Source: Nodosilinea sp. LEGE 07298
GTDB taxonomy: Bacteria; Cyanobacteriota; Cyanobacteriia; Phormidesmidales; Phormidesmidaceae
Length of the DNA: 35,332 nucleotides
Direction of reading: 5' to 3'
Assembly (NCBI RefSeq): GCF_015207265.1
Contig: NZ_JADEXE010000038.1
Span: forward strand, 1 to 35,332
Position 1 is the first letter of the stretch. Every line of letters begins with the position of its first letter. Made by a program: the position numbers and the translations under genes. This document shows, in pieces, positions 1 through 8,834 of this stretch. The notes below the pieces were generated by a model. That model had not been told where the DNA came from. It saw only the letters and a program-made list of their open reading frames with translations, and did not search any database.

Positions 1-66
1 CGTGCAGTCGTTCTTCGAAAGGCGACCACTGCTACAGCGCTCATGAACGGGGGTGCTGACCTTCTC

Positions 67-1122
67 TCAGACCCTGCAATCCGCCAATCTAGCTGTCGCG
101 TCACCTCTATGTACTTGACATTTGATAAGCACCCCATCGGGAACGATCACCGCTGCCTTGCCGCCAGTTTTCAGCAACCGCAGGAACAGCGGCATAAACA
201 GCAGCTCGGTTTTGGTGGTTTTGATGACCTTTGAGAGGTCTTTGGCAATGGTGGACTCTTCCACCGCGCCCTTAAACGGCGGATTGGCGAGGATCATGGT
301 AAAGCTGTCCTCGACCCCTGCATGGTCTTCCGACAGCGAATCCCGTGCTTCAATGATCGGCTGTTCGATACCGTGCAGCATCATGTTCATGCTGCCGATG
401 CGCAGCATGGTGGGGTCGAAGTCAAAGCCGTGAAACATTTGGGCGTTGAAATGCTCCCGATTGCCAGGGGCATTCAGAATCAGGTTGCCGTCGCTATCCT
501 TCAGATCGCGCATATATTCGGCGGCGGCCACCAAAAAGCCCCCTGTGCCACAGGCAGGGTCACAAATCACATCACGCGGCCCAGGTGCCAGCAGTTCCAC
601 CATCATCTTGATGATGTGGCGTGGGGTGCGGAACTGGCCATTGGTGCCTGCCGTACTGAGTTTTGAGAGCATGTATTCATAGAGATCGCCCTTGGTATCG
701 CGATCCTCCATGGGAATTTGCTCAATTTGCTTGACCACAGTGGCCAGCAAGGCGGGAGAGGTAATCAAGAACACCGCGTCCTGCATGTGCTTCGCGTAGG
801 TGCTGCTTTTGTGGAATTTGCCCATGTCCTTGATAAAGGGGAAGGCATCATCGCGCACGATGCGCAGCATCTCCTCGGCGTCATCAAGGTTTTTGAAGTG
901 CGACCAACGGATGTGTTGCTGCCCTGGCCCAAAGGTAGGGTTTTCAACGGTTCCACCCAGTCGCTGGGCTTTTCGTTCCTTTGCCAGCTCCAGATCGTCC
1001 AGTCGTTTGATAAACAGCAGGTAGGATATCTGCTCAATCACCGAGAGCGGGTTACTGACACCGTTATTCCAGAATGTGGTCCACAGCTTATCGACCTTCG
1101 ACTTCAGATCACCAGTTATCAT
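67..1122 (-). CDS. hsdM: Type I restriction-modification DNA methylase HsdM, C-terminally truncated
   Basis: This is the N-terminal two thirds of a type I adenine-N6 methylase, the subunit that methylates the recognition site in a complex with HsdS. The HsdM N-terminal helical domain spans about residues 5-140. SAM-binding motif I (DPACGTGGFLV) is at 188-198 and catalytic motif IV (NPPF) at 280-283. The protein follows the family up to VPDGVL (about residue 332), then shifts to an unrelated 19-residue tail and stops at 351 aa; intact family members are usually about 480-540 aa. The target-interaction C-terminal region is therefore missing, and no hsdS or hsdR is visible. It reads toward the window edge. 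It is probably a remnant disrupted by insertion or recombination and is unlikely to work as a full methylase. The family call is secure; activity is doubtful. Confidence 0.85.
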   Translation of the reverse strand: MITGDLKSKVDKLWTTFWNNGVSNPLSVIEQISYLLFIKRLDDLELAKERKAQRLGGTVENPTFGPGQQHIRWSHFKNLDDAEEMLRIVRDDAFPFIKDMGKFHKSSTYAKHMQDAVFLITSPALLATVVKQIEQIPMEDRDTKGDLYEYMLSKLSTAGTNGQFRTPRHIIKMMVELLAPGPRDVICDPACGTGGFLVAAAEYMRDLKDSDGNLILNAPGNREHFNAQMFHGFDFDPTMLRIGSMNMMLHGIEQPIIEARDSLSEDHAGVEDSFTMILANPPFKGAVEESTIAKDLSKVIKTTKTELLFMPLFLRLLKTGGKAAVIVPDGVLIKCQVHRGDATARLADCRV

Positions 1123-1358
1123 GCGCTCTCTACTCTCTACAGCTGGGGCAGAACCCCGTCATTGGCTAGGCAAGCCATAGCACAACCCTGTGCGGCTTGC
1201 CATCAGGCTATTGTAGTTTGCCCTGCCAACGCGACCTATGACACCAGAATCGTAGCGAGGCTTGGAATGGATGGGGCTTTGAGGCGAGGACGGCTTACGG
1301 AGTCTTCACTTGGGTAGCGAAAGAGCTGTGTTGTCGCTTGACCAGTCGAATAAAATTG

Positions 1359-1387
1359 TTTACCAAGTCGGTAAAGTTTATTATGAT
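1359..1387 (+). promoter_or_regulatory. higBA promoter with overlapping operator palindrome
   Basis: TTTACC (1359-1364) and TATGAT (1382-1387) are separated by 17 bases and form a good sigma70-type promoter. The -35 hexamer is also the left half of a perfect inverted repeat, TTTACC-AAGTC-GGTAAA (1359-1375). A palindrome over the -35 box directly before a toxin-antitoxin operon is the expected place for binding by the HTH antitoxin and autorepression. The first ATG is at 1396, so the transcript would have almost no leader. Confidence 0.6.
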
Positions 1388-1395
1388 AGTTAGGC

Positions 1396-1725
1396 ATGGA
1401 GATAACCTTCATTGACGATAAGCTGCGGCAGCTCTGTGAGCGACCTCAGCTGGCGCAAAAAAAGCTGGGTGCCCCTTGCGCGTCCAAGCTACAGAGGCGT
1501 CTCGCAGACCTTTTAGCGGTTTCGTCGGTAAGGGAGTTGATTACTGGTCGCCCGCATCCTCTACATGGAGATCGCGACGGTCAGTTTGCAGTTGATTTAA
1601 CAGGAGGGAAGCGACTTGTGTTTAAGCCAGCGAATGATCCGATACCTCGGGCAGAGGACGGGAGCATTGACTGGACGAAGGTAACGCAAGTCTGCATTTG
1701 TTTTATAGGGGATTACCATGACTGA
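1396..1725 (+). CDS. higB: HigB-like type II toxin (plasmid maintenance killer protein)
   Basis: This 109-aa protein has the RelE/HigB killer fold. The pattern is a short N-terminal strand, a basic helical segment (about 20-45), then the RELITGRPHPLHGDRDGQ and GGKRLVFKPAND stretches typical of the plasmid-killer family. Such toxins are ribosome-dependent mRNA interferases that cleave translated mRNA when free of antitoxin. The gene overlaps the antitoxin by 8 bases, which implies coupled translation. The toxin-first order is the usual one for higBA. The predicted promoter lies only a few bases upstream, so translation is probably leaderless or starts weakly. Family assignment rests on motif order, size and neighbour. 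Confidence 0.8.
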   Translation: MEITFIDDKLRQLCERPQLAQKKLGAPCASKLQRRLADLLAVSSVRELITGRPHPLHGDRDGQFAVDLTGGKRLVFKPANDPIPRAEDGSIDWTKVTQVCICFIGDYHD

Positions 1726-2824
1726 GCTGACACGCCCCTTTGCCCCTGAATGGGTTTCTGCCCCTGGGGATACCATCGCTGATCTTCTTGAAGAGCGTGA
1801 CTGGACTCAGGCACAGCTAGCTGATCGTATGGGTTACACCACCAAGCACATCAGCTTGCTGATCAATGGCAAAGCCCCCATTACCGAAGAAACAGCCCTG
1901 AAGCTGGAGCGTGTTTTGGGTAGCACGGCATCCTTCTGGCTCAATCGTGAAGCTCAATATAGGGCGCAGCTAGCGATCATGGAAGAGCGGGAGCGGCTTC
2001 AGCAGTATGTTTCTTGGCTGGATGAGTTGCCTGTCAAGGCTCTGATGGATCAAGGTCTTATTGCCAAGTGTCGTATGGTCGAGAAAAACAAGCCTGACCT
2101 TGTCCGTCAGATGCTGCGTTATTTTGGTGTGGCATCTCCCGATGATTGGCGCAGTGTGTATGGAGGGATGGAGGTTGCCTTCCGGCGCACACGCGAGGAG
2201 CAAAGTAATGTGGGGGCAATTTCCGCATGGATTCGCTGCGGTGAGATGGAGGCCGAAAAGGTTGAATGTCCGAAGTTCAGTAAGCCACGGTTCCAGAAAG
2301 CGGTACGAGACATTAGAACCCTGACGGTTCTGCCACCGCAGGAGTTTGAACCAAAGCTAAAAAGGCTTTGCTGGGAATCTGGCGTCATTCTGGTCATGGT
2401 GCCAGCCATTCCGAGGGCGCATGTGAGTGGGATGGCACGGTGGTTAAATCCCCATAAAGCACTGATCCAACTGTCCCTGTATGGCAAGCAGAATGACCGC
2501 TTCTGGTTTACTTTTTTCCATGAGGCGGCCCACATCCTGCTACATGACAAGAAAGATATATTTCTGGACGAATGGAATGATGGCGAAAAGCTGAAATCTG
2601 AACAAGAGGAAGAAGCGGACGCATGGGCGCGGGACTTTCTCATTCCGCCCGAATATTCAGATGCATTAAGAACGCTTAGATCAAAGGAGGCTGTGCAGGT
2701 TTTTGCCCAACGGCTTGGAATTCATCCGGGAATTGTCGTGGGACGTTTGCATCATGACGGTATCATTGACCGAAGTTTTATGAACGGATTGAAGGTAAGT
2801 TTCAGGTTTGGGGGGGAATCTTAG
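1718..2824 (+). CDS. higA: HigA-like HTH antitoxin fused to ImmA/IrrE-type metallopeptidase domain
   Basis: This 368-aa protein neutralises the adjacent HigB-like toxin and probably represses the operon. An XRE helix-turn-helix lies at about residues 20-80 (WTQAQLADRMGYTTKHIS and following). The C-terminal half is an ImmA/IrrE (DUF955-like) zinc peptidase domain with the HEAAH motif at 268-272 and a downstream acidic helix, EEEADAWARDFLIP, that supplies the usual third ligand region. Classic HigA is only about 100 aa, so this is the long fused form. In other systems ImmA-like peptidases cleave repressors during stress; here that would mean self-regulated toxin release, which is inference. Start and overlap with higB agree. 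Confidence 0.85.
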   Translation: MTELTRPFAPEWVSAPGDTIADLLEERDWTQAQLADRMGYTTKHISLLINGKAPITEETALKLERVLGSTASFWLNREAQYRAQLAIMEERERLQQYVSWLDELPVKALMDQGLIAKCRMVEKNKPDLVRQMLRYFGVASPDDWRSVYGGMEVAFRRTREEQSNVGAISAWIRCGEMEAEKVECPKFSKPRFQKAVRDIRTLTVLPPQEFEPKLKRLCWESGVILVMVPAIPRAHVSGMARWLNPHKALIQLSLYGKQNDRFWFTFFHEAAHILLHDKKDIFLDEWNDGEKLKSEQEEEADAWARDFLIPPEYSDALRTLRSKEAVQVFAQRLGIHPGIVVGRLHHDGIIDRSFMNGLKVSFRFGGES

Positions 2825-2891
2825 AAATGTCGAAGCTGAATCAGATTCAGAGAAAAATTTTTGAATACAGATGTTAATAAGGGCAAATACA

Positions 2892-3101
2892 ATGGATAAA
2901 TTGATGCAATGGTTCAATGATAACAAGGAATGGGTCTTCTCTGGAATTGGCCTCTCAGTGATTGGCTTGATATGGAAGTTCTTCTTTAAGGATAAGTCAT
3001 CGTCTAGTCGCTCACAGACAATTCGTTCCGGCCGCAATTCAACAAATTTTCAAGCTGGTCGCGATATCAATAATGGAAAATTCCCAAAACGCCGTAAATA
3101 A
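2892..3101 (+). CDS. Small single-pass membrane protein with AGRDI motif
   Basis: The start at 2892 is preferred over an upstream ATG at 2871 because AAGGG (2879-2883) sits 8 bases before it. The 69-aa product has a charged N-terminus, one hydrophobic segment at about residues 14-32 and a basic, serine-rich tail. The tail carries an SGRNSTNFQAGRDI motif closely matching SAGPDSVNLLAGRDI at the start of the next protein. The stop codon overlaps the next start (TAATG), so the two are coupled. I infer a membrane anchor or sensor that docks the large partner through the shared motif. I do not recognise a named family. Its low GC content matches the two following genes. Confidence 0.65.
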   Translation: MDKLMQWFNDNKEWVFSGIGLSVIGLIWKFFFKDKSSSSRSQTIRSGRNSTNFQAGRDINNGKFPKRRK

Positions 3102-6100
3102 TGTTTAGTAAAGCCAATAAACAATCCATCAGTGCTGGTCCTGATTCAGTCAACTTATTGGCTGGAAGAGATATCTATTTTTACAACGGCTTTCCAGTAG
3201 AACTTATAGATGAAAAAATCGATGAAGAAATCAGGCTGATTTGCAAATCGCGTGTTTTTAATGAGTTTGACTCTAAAAGCGCACTCAAGCAACTCGGGCA
3301 GCGTCTGATTGAAGGAGATTTTTCCCAAGGGACTGCTGAGGCAAGATGTAGAGCTTTCGCATGGTGCGCTCGATTGCTGGTCCGTAATGAGCTGGAAACC
3401 GCCAAAGATTATCTGGAACAGGCGCAGGAATTGTTTTCTATTCCAGAGGTTAACATTGCAAAAGCTTTTGTTGCCTCGCAAGAAGGCGATCAGCCCTCAG
3501 CATTAAGACGCTTAAATGAAATAGGCACACCAGCTTCACGTTCAGCAGCATTGATGATTAAGGCTTATCACGAGGGTTATTCAAAGGCCATACAGTGGCT
3601 TGTTGACTCTAGAATTGAAATAACCGACTTAGATGCTGATGGTAAAAATTTCCTTTTAAGATGCCATCTTGGTCATGAAAATTGGGACTTAGCATATGAG
3701 TCTCTTCAAGCAGTAACAGAACAGGATTTAGAAGAATCTCCTATACTTCATCATCTGTTAGCGATTACTAAACTCCTAATCGCAGTACCAAAAGAGTTCC
3801 GTTCTGATATAAGAGATCAGCTGCCTTTGAATGCAGCAGGTTTCCCTTTAGCTGATGATTCAGCCTCAATGGTAAATCGCAGGGAAGCACGAGAACATTT
3901 TATAGAATCTGTAAAAGTTGCGAAATACCTGAACTATCCAATTGCTGCGAAGATTGATGAACAATATGCATTGTGGCTTGAACTGAGAGATCCAGAGACT
4001 CTTGAAATTGGAAAAGAACGTCTAAAAGGCAAGTTGAGTGATTTGAGTTCGGATCTTTCTTTCGTCCCACTTGCTCTTCAATTTGGGATAAGTCTGGATA
4101 TAAAAGCAGTAGAAAATGAGATTGAACGGCAAATCGCTTTAAATGGCGGTTTGACAGTAGAATCAGCTCTTACCCGGTTGACCCTTGCTCAGATGCAAGA
4201 TTCTCCACAAGATGTGGCAAACTATATTGATGAACACTTTGATAGACTAACTGAGTTTCTTAATCTCAAATCGATACGATTTCTCCAAATTGAGATGCTA
4301 AGGTGTTCAGGTTTACATGAAAGAGCCAAGGTATGTCTGCAATCTCTCCAAAAAATGGAGCTTTCTGAGGCGGAGAAAAACAATCTTTCTAGAATGATTG
4401 CCGAAGCAGAGGGGGCAGATCCAATCGAAGCGCGCAAATCGCAGTTTCAACAAGATGACTCGCTAAATTCTCTCTTGGCGTTAGTTGTTGAACTAGAAAA
4501 TCAAGAAGATTGGCGTGGTTTGTGTGAATATGGATTGCTTCTCTTTGAACGTACTCGTTCATTACCAGATGCTTGCCGTCTCGTTGATGCGTTAAACAAA
4601 GCTTTCAGATTTGAGCAAGTAATTGAATTTATTCAGACAAATCATGACCTTCGTTTGCAATCCAGATTTCTACAAATTTCTTACGCTCAGGCATTATATT
4701 TTGAAGGAGAGCTCATCAAGGCACGCACAGAACTGGAAAGTCTAACTAATGAACAAGAAAAACCAGATTCTCGTGACTTGTATCTTAGAATCATTGTCTC
4801 ATTGGGCGATTGGAATGCGATATCAAGTATTGCTGAAAAGGATTACAGGGCAAGAGATTCTAGAAGTGCAAACGAATTGCTTAGAACTGCACATTTTGCA
4901 TTAAATATAGGTGCGCCATATTCCAAAGAGCTGCTGTTTGAAGCAGCATCAAAAGGGGCTAATGATCCAGTTGTATTAGCCGATGCTTATTTTTTGGCAA
5001 CCAATGCTGGTTGGGAAGACGGGGAAGTTACACAATGGCTGCATAAAGCTGCTGAGTTGTCGAAAGAGGATGGCCCAATTCAAATAGTAGATTTGCAAGG
5101 CTTGCTCGACAGGAAGCCTCATTGGGATCGTCGAGAGACAGAGATTTTTCAGCTTTTGATCCAGGGCAGGATGCCATTGTTTCTTGCTGCACAAGGGCTT
5201 AATCAATCCCTTATTCATTTGATGCTTTTCCCAGCATTTACCAACCTATTACAGCCCGACCCAAGGCGTAAGCGTTTAATTCCAGCCTACAGTGGTAAAC
5301 GCTTACCACATAAGATTCAGTTGCCTAGTGCAACTGTAGGTATGGACGCAACAGCACTTCTGACGCTTAGTCTGTTAGATCTTCTAGATAAGGCACTGGA
5401 TAGTATTGAGACAGTTTACCTGCCGCATTCAACCCTTGCTTGGTTACTTGGAGAGAAGAAGAAAGCTGAATTTCATCAACCAAGCCGAGTGAAGGATGCA
5501 CATCAGGTTCGTGATCTGCTTTCACAGGGAAAGCTCCAAAAACTTACCATAGATTCTACTTCTGACAATGAGGTAGCTGCCAATGTTGGAGTTGAACTTG
5601 CAACTTTGATTGCTGAAGCAGAAAAAAACAGCGGTGATGGACATGCGCAGCATCTGGTCATTCAACCAGGTCCGGTTTATCGTATTGCGTCATTCATGGA
5701 AGAAGAGGCCGATTTAAGCAATCATGCCAACGTAATGAGTAGTTGTATGGCAGTCGTAGAGAAACTTCGTACTAAAGGTCAAATTACCGCATCAGAAGAA
5801 AAAAAAGCACTTAACTATTTATGTTTTCATGAAAAGCCTTGGCCTCATCAACCACAAGTTTGTGATAATGCAGTGTTATATCTGGATAACTTAGCGGTTA
5901 CCTATTTTCTACAAATTGGACTACTGGGTAAGCTTAAGCTAGCTGGTTTTACTGTGATTCTATCTCCAACAGCTATTGCTGAATATGATGCATTGCTTGC
6001 TTATGAAGGGATTGCTAGTCAAGTCAACGATGCTATTGAGCAGATAAGGTCTGCTCTTAATACAAGAATAGAATCCGGAAAGGTAAAAATAGGAAAATCA

Positions 6101-6898
6101 GGAAATTCTGGCAGATTCAGGGAAAAAGATCTACCAGAGCATCCTACCGTGGATTTACTGGAGCTCGTCCCATATTGTGATGCAATTATTGTAGATGATC
6201 GGGCTTTAAATCACCATGAATATGTAGCTAATGATAGTAAGCAGACACCACTCTTCACTACTTTAGATCTGATTGATACATTAGCAACGATTGGAGTAAT
6301 TTCAGAAGAAGATCGCTTTGAATGCCTCACAAAGCTTCGTAGAGCAGGATACTTCTTTATTAATGTTGGTAAAGAAGAGCTGAGTGCCTATTTGAGCGAT
6401 TCTCAAGTTATCAATCACAAAGTCGTAGAAACCGCAGAATTGAAAGCAGTCCGAGAAAATATCCTTTGTGTTCGGATGCATGACTTCTTACAGTTTCCAC
6501 AGGAAGCTGTGTGGCTCGATATGACTCGGAAAGTTTTAATTGATTCATTGAAAAACTTTTGGAATGAAAACACAGACTTTTCTACTGCTGAGATTTACTC
6601 TAACTGGCTATTAGAACAGGCCGATCTTCGGGGATGGCTGCACCGTGTTGATTTGACCAATAATAGTCATAGTCATGTTATCAAAAATGCACACGCTGTG
6701 CGTCTCTTGTCTCTATTTATAGCTCCCTTTCAATCTTCGCCCGAAGTTTTAGAGGCCTATTGGAAATGGGCTGAGAATGCAGTTTTTATTCCTACCTTGA
6801 GGAACTTTCCTGACTTGCGTGAATGGCTGATTAATTATCAAAAAGAGCAAATTTCTGAAATAGCTGGGCGAGAATTCAATGCAGGAGAATCGCTATGA
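3101..6898 (+). CDS. Large helical-repeat (TPR-like) protein with C-terminal PIN nuclease domain
   Basis: This 1265-aa protein opens with an AGRDI-type motif (residues about 11-26) shared with the upstream membrane protein. Residues about 100-720 are a long array of helix-turn-helix repeats resembling TPRs. A first PIN-like module begins near D749 (VGMDATALLTLSLLDLLD) but lacks an obvious second acidic cluster. A second, complete-looking PIN domain follows, with candidate catalytic acids D929 (YLDN), E961 (AIAEYD), D1027 and D1032 (YCDAIIVDD). PIN domains are metal-dependent RNases. The gene overlaps its neighbours at both ends (TAATG and ATGA), so it is the core of a three-gene operon. Its AT-rich composition differs from the flanks and indicates transfer. 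A role as an abortive or conflict effector is inference. Confidence 0.7.
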   Translation: MFSKANKQSISAGPDSVNLLAGRDIYFYNGFPVELIDEKIDEEIRLICKSRVFNEFDSKSALKQLGQRLIEGDFSQGTAEARCRAFAWCARLLVRNELETAKDYLEQAQELFSIPEVNIAKAFVASQEGDQPSALRRLNEIGTPASRSAALMIKAYHEGYSKAIQWLVDSRIEITDLDADGKNFLLRCHLGHENWDLAYESLQAVTEQDLEESPILHHLLAITKLLIAVPKEFRSDIRDQLPLNAAGFPLADDSASMVNRREAREHFIESVKVAKYLNYPIAAKIDEQYALWLELRDPETLEIGKERLKGKLSDLSSDLSFVPLALQFGISLDIKAVENEIERQIALNGGLTVESALTRLTLAQMQDSPQDVANYIDEHFDRLTEFLNLKSIRFLQIEMLRCSGLHERAKVCLQSLQKMELSEAEKNNLSRMIAEAEGADPIEARKSQFQQDDSLNSLLALVVELENQEDWRGLCEYGLLLFERTRSLPDACRLVDALNKAFRFEQVIEFIQTNHDLRLQSRFLQISYAQALYFEGELIKARTELESLTNEQEKPDSRDLYLRIIVSLGDWNAISSIAEKDYRARDSRSANELLRTAHFALNIGAPYSKELLFEAASKGANDPVVLADAYFLATNAGWEDGEVTQWLHKAAELSKEDGPIQIVDLQGLLDRKPHWDRRETEIFQLLIQGRMPLFLAAQGLNQSLIHLMLFPAFTNLLQPDPRRKRLIPAYSGKRLPHKIQLPSATVGMDATALLTLSLLDLLDKALDSIETVYLPHSTLAWLLGEKKKAEFHQPSRVKDAHQVRDLLSQGKLQKLTIDSTSDNEVAANVGVELATLIAEAEKNSGDGHAQHLVIQPGPVYRIASFMEEEADLSNHANVMSSCMAVVEKLRTKGQITASEEKKALNYLCFHEKPWPHQPQVCDNAVLYLDNLAVTYFLQIGLLGKLKLAGFTVILSPTAIAEYDALLAYEGIASQVNDAIEQIRSALNTRIESGKVKIGKSGNSGRFREKDLPEHPTVDLLELVPYCDAIIVDDRALNHHEYVANDSKQTPLFTTLDLIDTLATIGVISEEDRFECLTKLRRAGYFFINVGKEELSAYLSDSQVINHKVVETAELKAVRENILCVRMHDFLQFPQEAVWLDMTRKVLIDSLKNFWNENTDFSTAEIYSNWLLEQADLRGWLHRVDLTNNSHSHVIKNAHAVRLLSLFIAPFQSSPEVLEAYWKWAENAVFIPTLRNFPDLREWLINYQKEQISEIAGREFNAGESL

Positions 6899-8823
6899 GT
6901 AACTATTCTATACACAAAGCACTATCTGCAAAAGTCTCATTGGACATAATGCCACCATTAATACGTAACACCTTACTACAGGACAGTACGTTTTGCGATG
7001 ATCATGGGTTAAAAGCAGATGTTGTTATCACTTTTGAACCTGTTAGTCTGTCCATATCACGCGCTAAACTCTTTGATGCCATTCGTAGCGTACTTTCTGA
7101 TATGTCTGAAGTCATAGTCACCGATGTCGAAGGGCAAGAATGGAAGTTAGTTAGTAAAAACGAGAACCCCAATGAAGCAACATTGGAGTTATCTCATGAG
7201 GGGGGGAGTTTACTTCTTCCTGATCTTACTTTGCTATCACCCAATCCCCAGTTGCGAATTCGATCATTTAAAGAACAATCTTCTGAGAATAATTTACCAA
7301 GTTCTGTTAAAGAGGATTGGCTAAATATTATTGCACAGCGTCCGCTTAGAGATCATGAAGTTACTGAGTTCAAGAATGATTTATATGATACACCGATCTA
7401 TGTGGCACAATCGTTACGCCGTAAGTTTGAAATAGGAGAAGTTGGTGTTTCAGATCTTGTCCCTGATTCCCGTAGGTATTACGAGAGATTAATTGGCATT
7501 TATGACGGAAGTGCATCAATCAAAGAATATGCTACTCGATCTGCCAGACAAGTGATGACGTGTCTCAGTAGTTTGTCCCCTTATGACGGTTTTTCATTAA
7601 GCTTATTGCTATCTGCGCATTCCTCACTGACACAAGAAATCCAAATTAGTGGTTTCAGTAGTGAAGAGTTATCTCGTACCTATGATCTTATTGCTAAACA
7701 TGGCGATAGGCTCTCTCAAATTGGTGCAATTGAGGTCGGGTTACGAATTCTTCCTGAATTTCCCATTATTGAACCTTTCATAGTCAGTCTTATTGAGCAA
7801 ATTCGAGACGAAAATGTGGATGATTCTGATAGGGGTTTTCAGCTCTTATCAGCCTTGTTCATTCTCGTAGATGGAGAATTATCGGAAAAGAGGCTATTTC
7901 CCTGTGAACCACCTTTTTATAGAAGACTTGCCTCATTAGCACAGGCTGCTCTCATCCATCGTCAGCTTATGAATACTGGAGTAGGAGAGACGTTCCGTAG
8001 ATGGGCTATTAATATTTGTGGCGAGCAATACTATCTGCAAACGCTTGTAGATATGCGTAAGGAGTCACGATGGAATCCAGATTTTGCGGATGCCAGATTA
8101 CTGAAAGCAGAATTCCTAGGTCGTATTGTAATTGCAGCTCAAAAGTACCCAGATGGACTTAGTAATGCCTCATTAGATGACCTTATCAATGGCACAAATA
8201 ACAACAGTCTTTCTTCATTAGCTAAATCTATCTCGCTATTCTTTCCGGGACCACTGGAAGGTGCTGATGCTCCACCAATGACTTTACCCGTTGATTATTA
8301 TGAGATAATTGAAACACAGCTTAATGCAAATGAACTGACAGAAGCGTCTTTTATAGGGTTGATAAACTTAGCAAATTTCTTCCAAATTGATGACAGCTTA
8401 TTGGACTTAGCTGTAAATGTATTACAGAAAAATAATTATGGTTTTTCAAAATTAGAGGATAAATCGCAGCTTTTCTACCTACTAAGCGGATTGGCTGACG
8501 TAGCTGCTGTTTGTAGAAAACCAGAACTTGCTACTGCCTCACGTTTGCTAACTCGCAGATATAGGCAAAATAAGCAATATAGTCTATCAATCGATGAGAC
8601 CTTGAAAATAGGGATTACTGCTGCTGCTAGTTATGAAGATACTGAGAAGTGGCAGGTTTTTATTGGAGAATGGATGACGGAGATGGCTTTCGGCGAGCTT
8701 AAAGAAAACGAAAGCCGCATACTACATTCGCGTTTACAATATCTGTGTTACATCGTTCCTGAACTGTGGTTTTCGTGTTCGAGAGCGGATGCGGCTCTTC
8801 GTGCATATAATGCGATTTCTTGA
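6895..8823 (+). CDS. Uncharacterised 642-aa protein, partner of the PIN effector
   Basis: The start overlaps the stop of the PIN gene (ATGA), so both are made from one transcript by coupled translation. An N-terminal part of about 130 residues is rich in beta-type segments (VVITFEPVSLS, VIVTDVEGQEW). The rest is strongly helical with repeated leucine-rich segments and no signal peptide, membrane helix or recognisable catalytic motif. I do not recognise the family. Position and coupling suggest a subunit that inhibits, scaffolds or senses for the PIN protein. Base composition is low GC like the rest of the operon. No gene follows on this strand, so it ends the operon. Confidence 0.65.
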   Translation: MSNYSIHKALSAKVSLDIMPPLIRNTLLQDSTFCDDHGLKADVVITFEPVSLSISRAKLFDAIRSVLSDMSEVIVTDVEGQEWKLVSKNENPNEATLELSHEGGSLLLPDLTLLSPNPQLRIRSFKEQSSENNLPSSVKEDWLNIIAQRPLRDHEVTEFKNDLYDTPIYVAQSLRRKFEIGEVGVSDLVPDSRRYYERLIGIYDGSASIKEYATRSARQVMTCLSSLSPYDGFSLSLLLSAHSSLTQEIQISGFSSEELSRTYDLIAKHGDRLSQIGAIEVGLRILPEFPIIEPFIVSLIEQIRDENVDDSDRGFQLLSALFILVDGELSEKRLFPCEPPFYRRLASLAQAALIHRQLMNTGVGETFRRWAINICGEQYYLQTLVDMRKESRWNPDFADARLLKAEFLGRIVIAAQKYPDGLSNASLDDLINGTNNNSLSSLAKSISLFFPGPLEGADAPPMTLPVDYYEIIETQLNANELTEASFIGLINLANFFQIDDSLLDLAVNVLQKNNYGFSKLEDKSQLFYLLSGLADVAAVCRKPELATASRLLTRRYRQNKQYSLSIDETLKIGITAAASYEDTEKWQVFIGEWMTEMAFGELKENESRILHSRLQYLCYIVPELWFSCSRADAALRAYNAIS

Positions 8824-8834
8824 GTTAATATCTT

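Noticed and set aside
718-1317. 199-aa open frame on the + strand opposite hsdM
   Set aside because: It is antisense to a recognised methylase, has no family features and begins within it; it is a shadow of GC-rich coding sequence.
2119-2643. 174-aa open frame opposite the HigA-like gene
   Set aside because: The + strand product has clear HTH and HEAAH motifs; the antisense product is serine/arginine-rich with no recognisable features.
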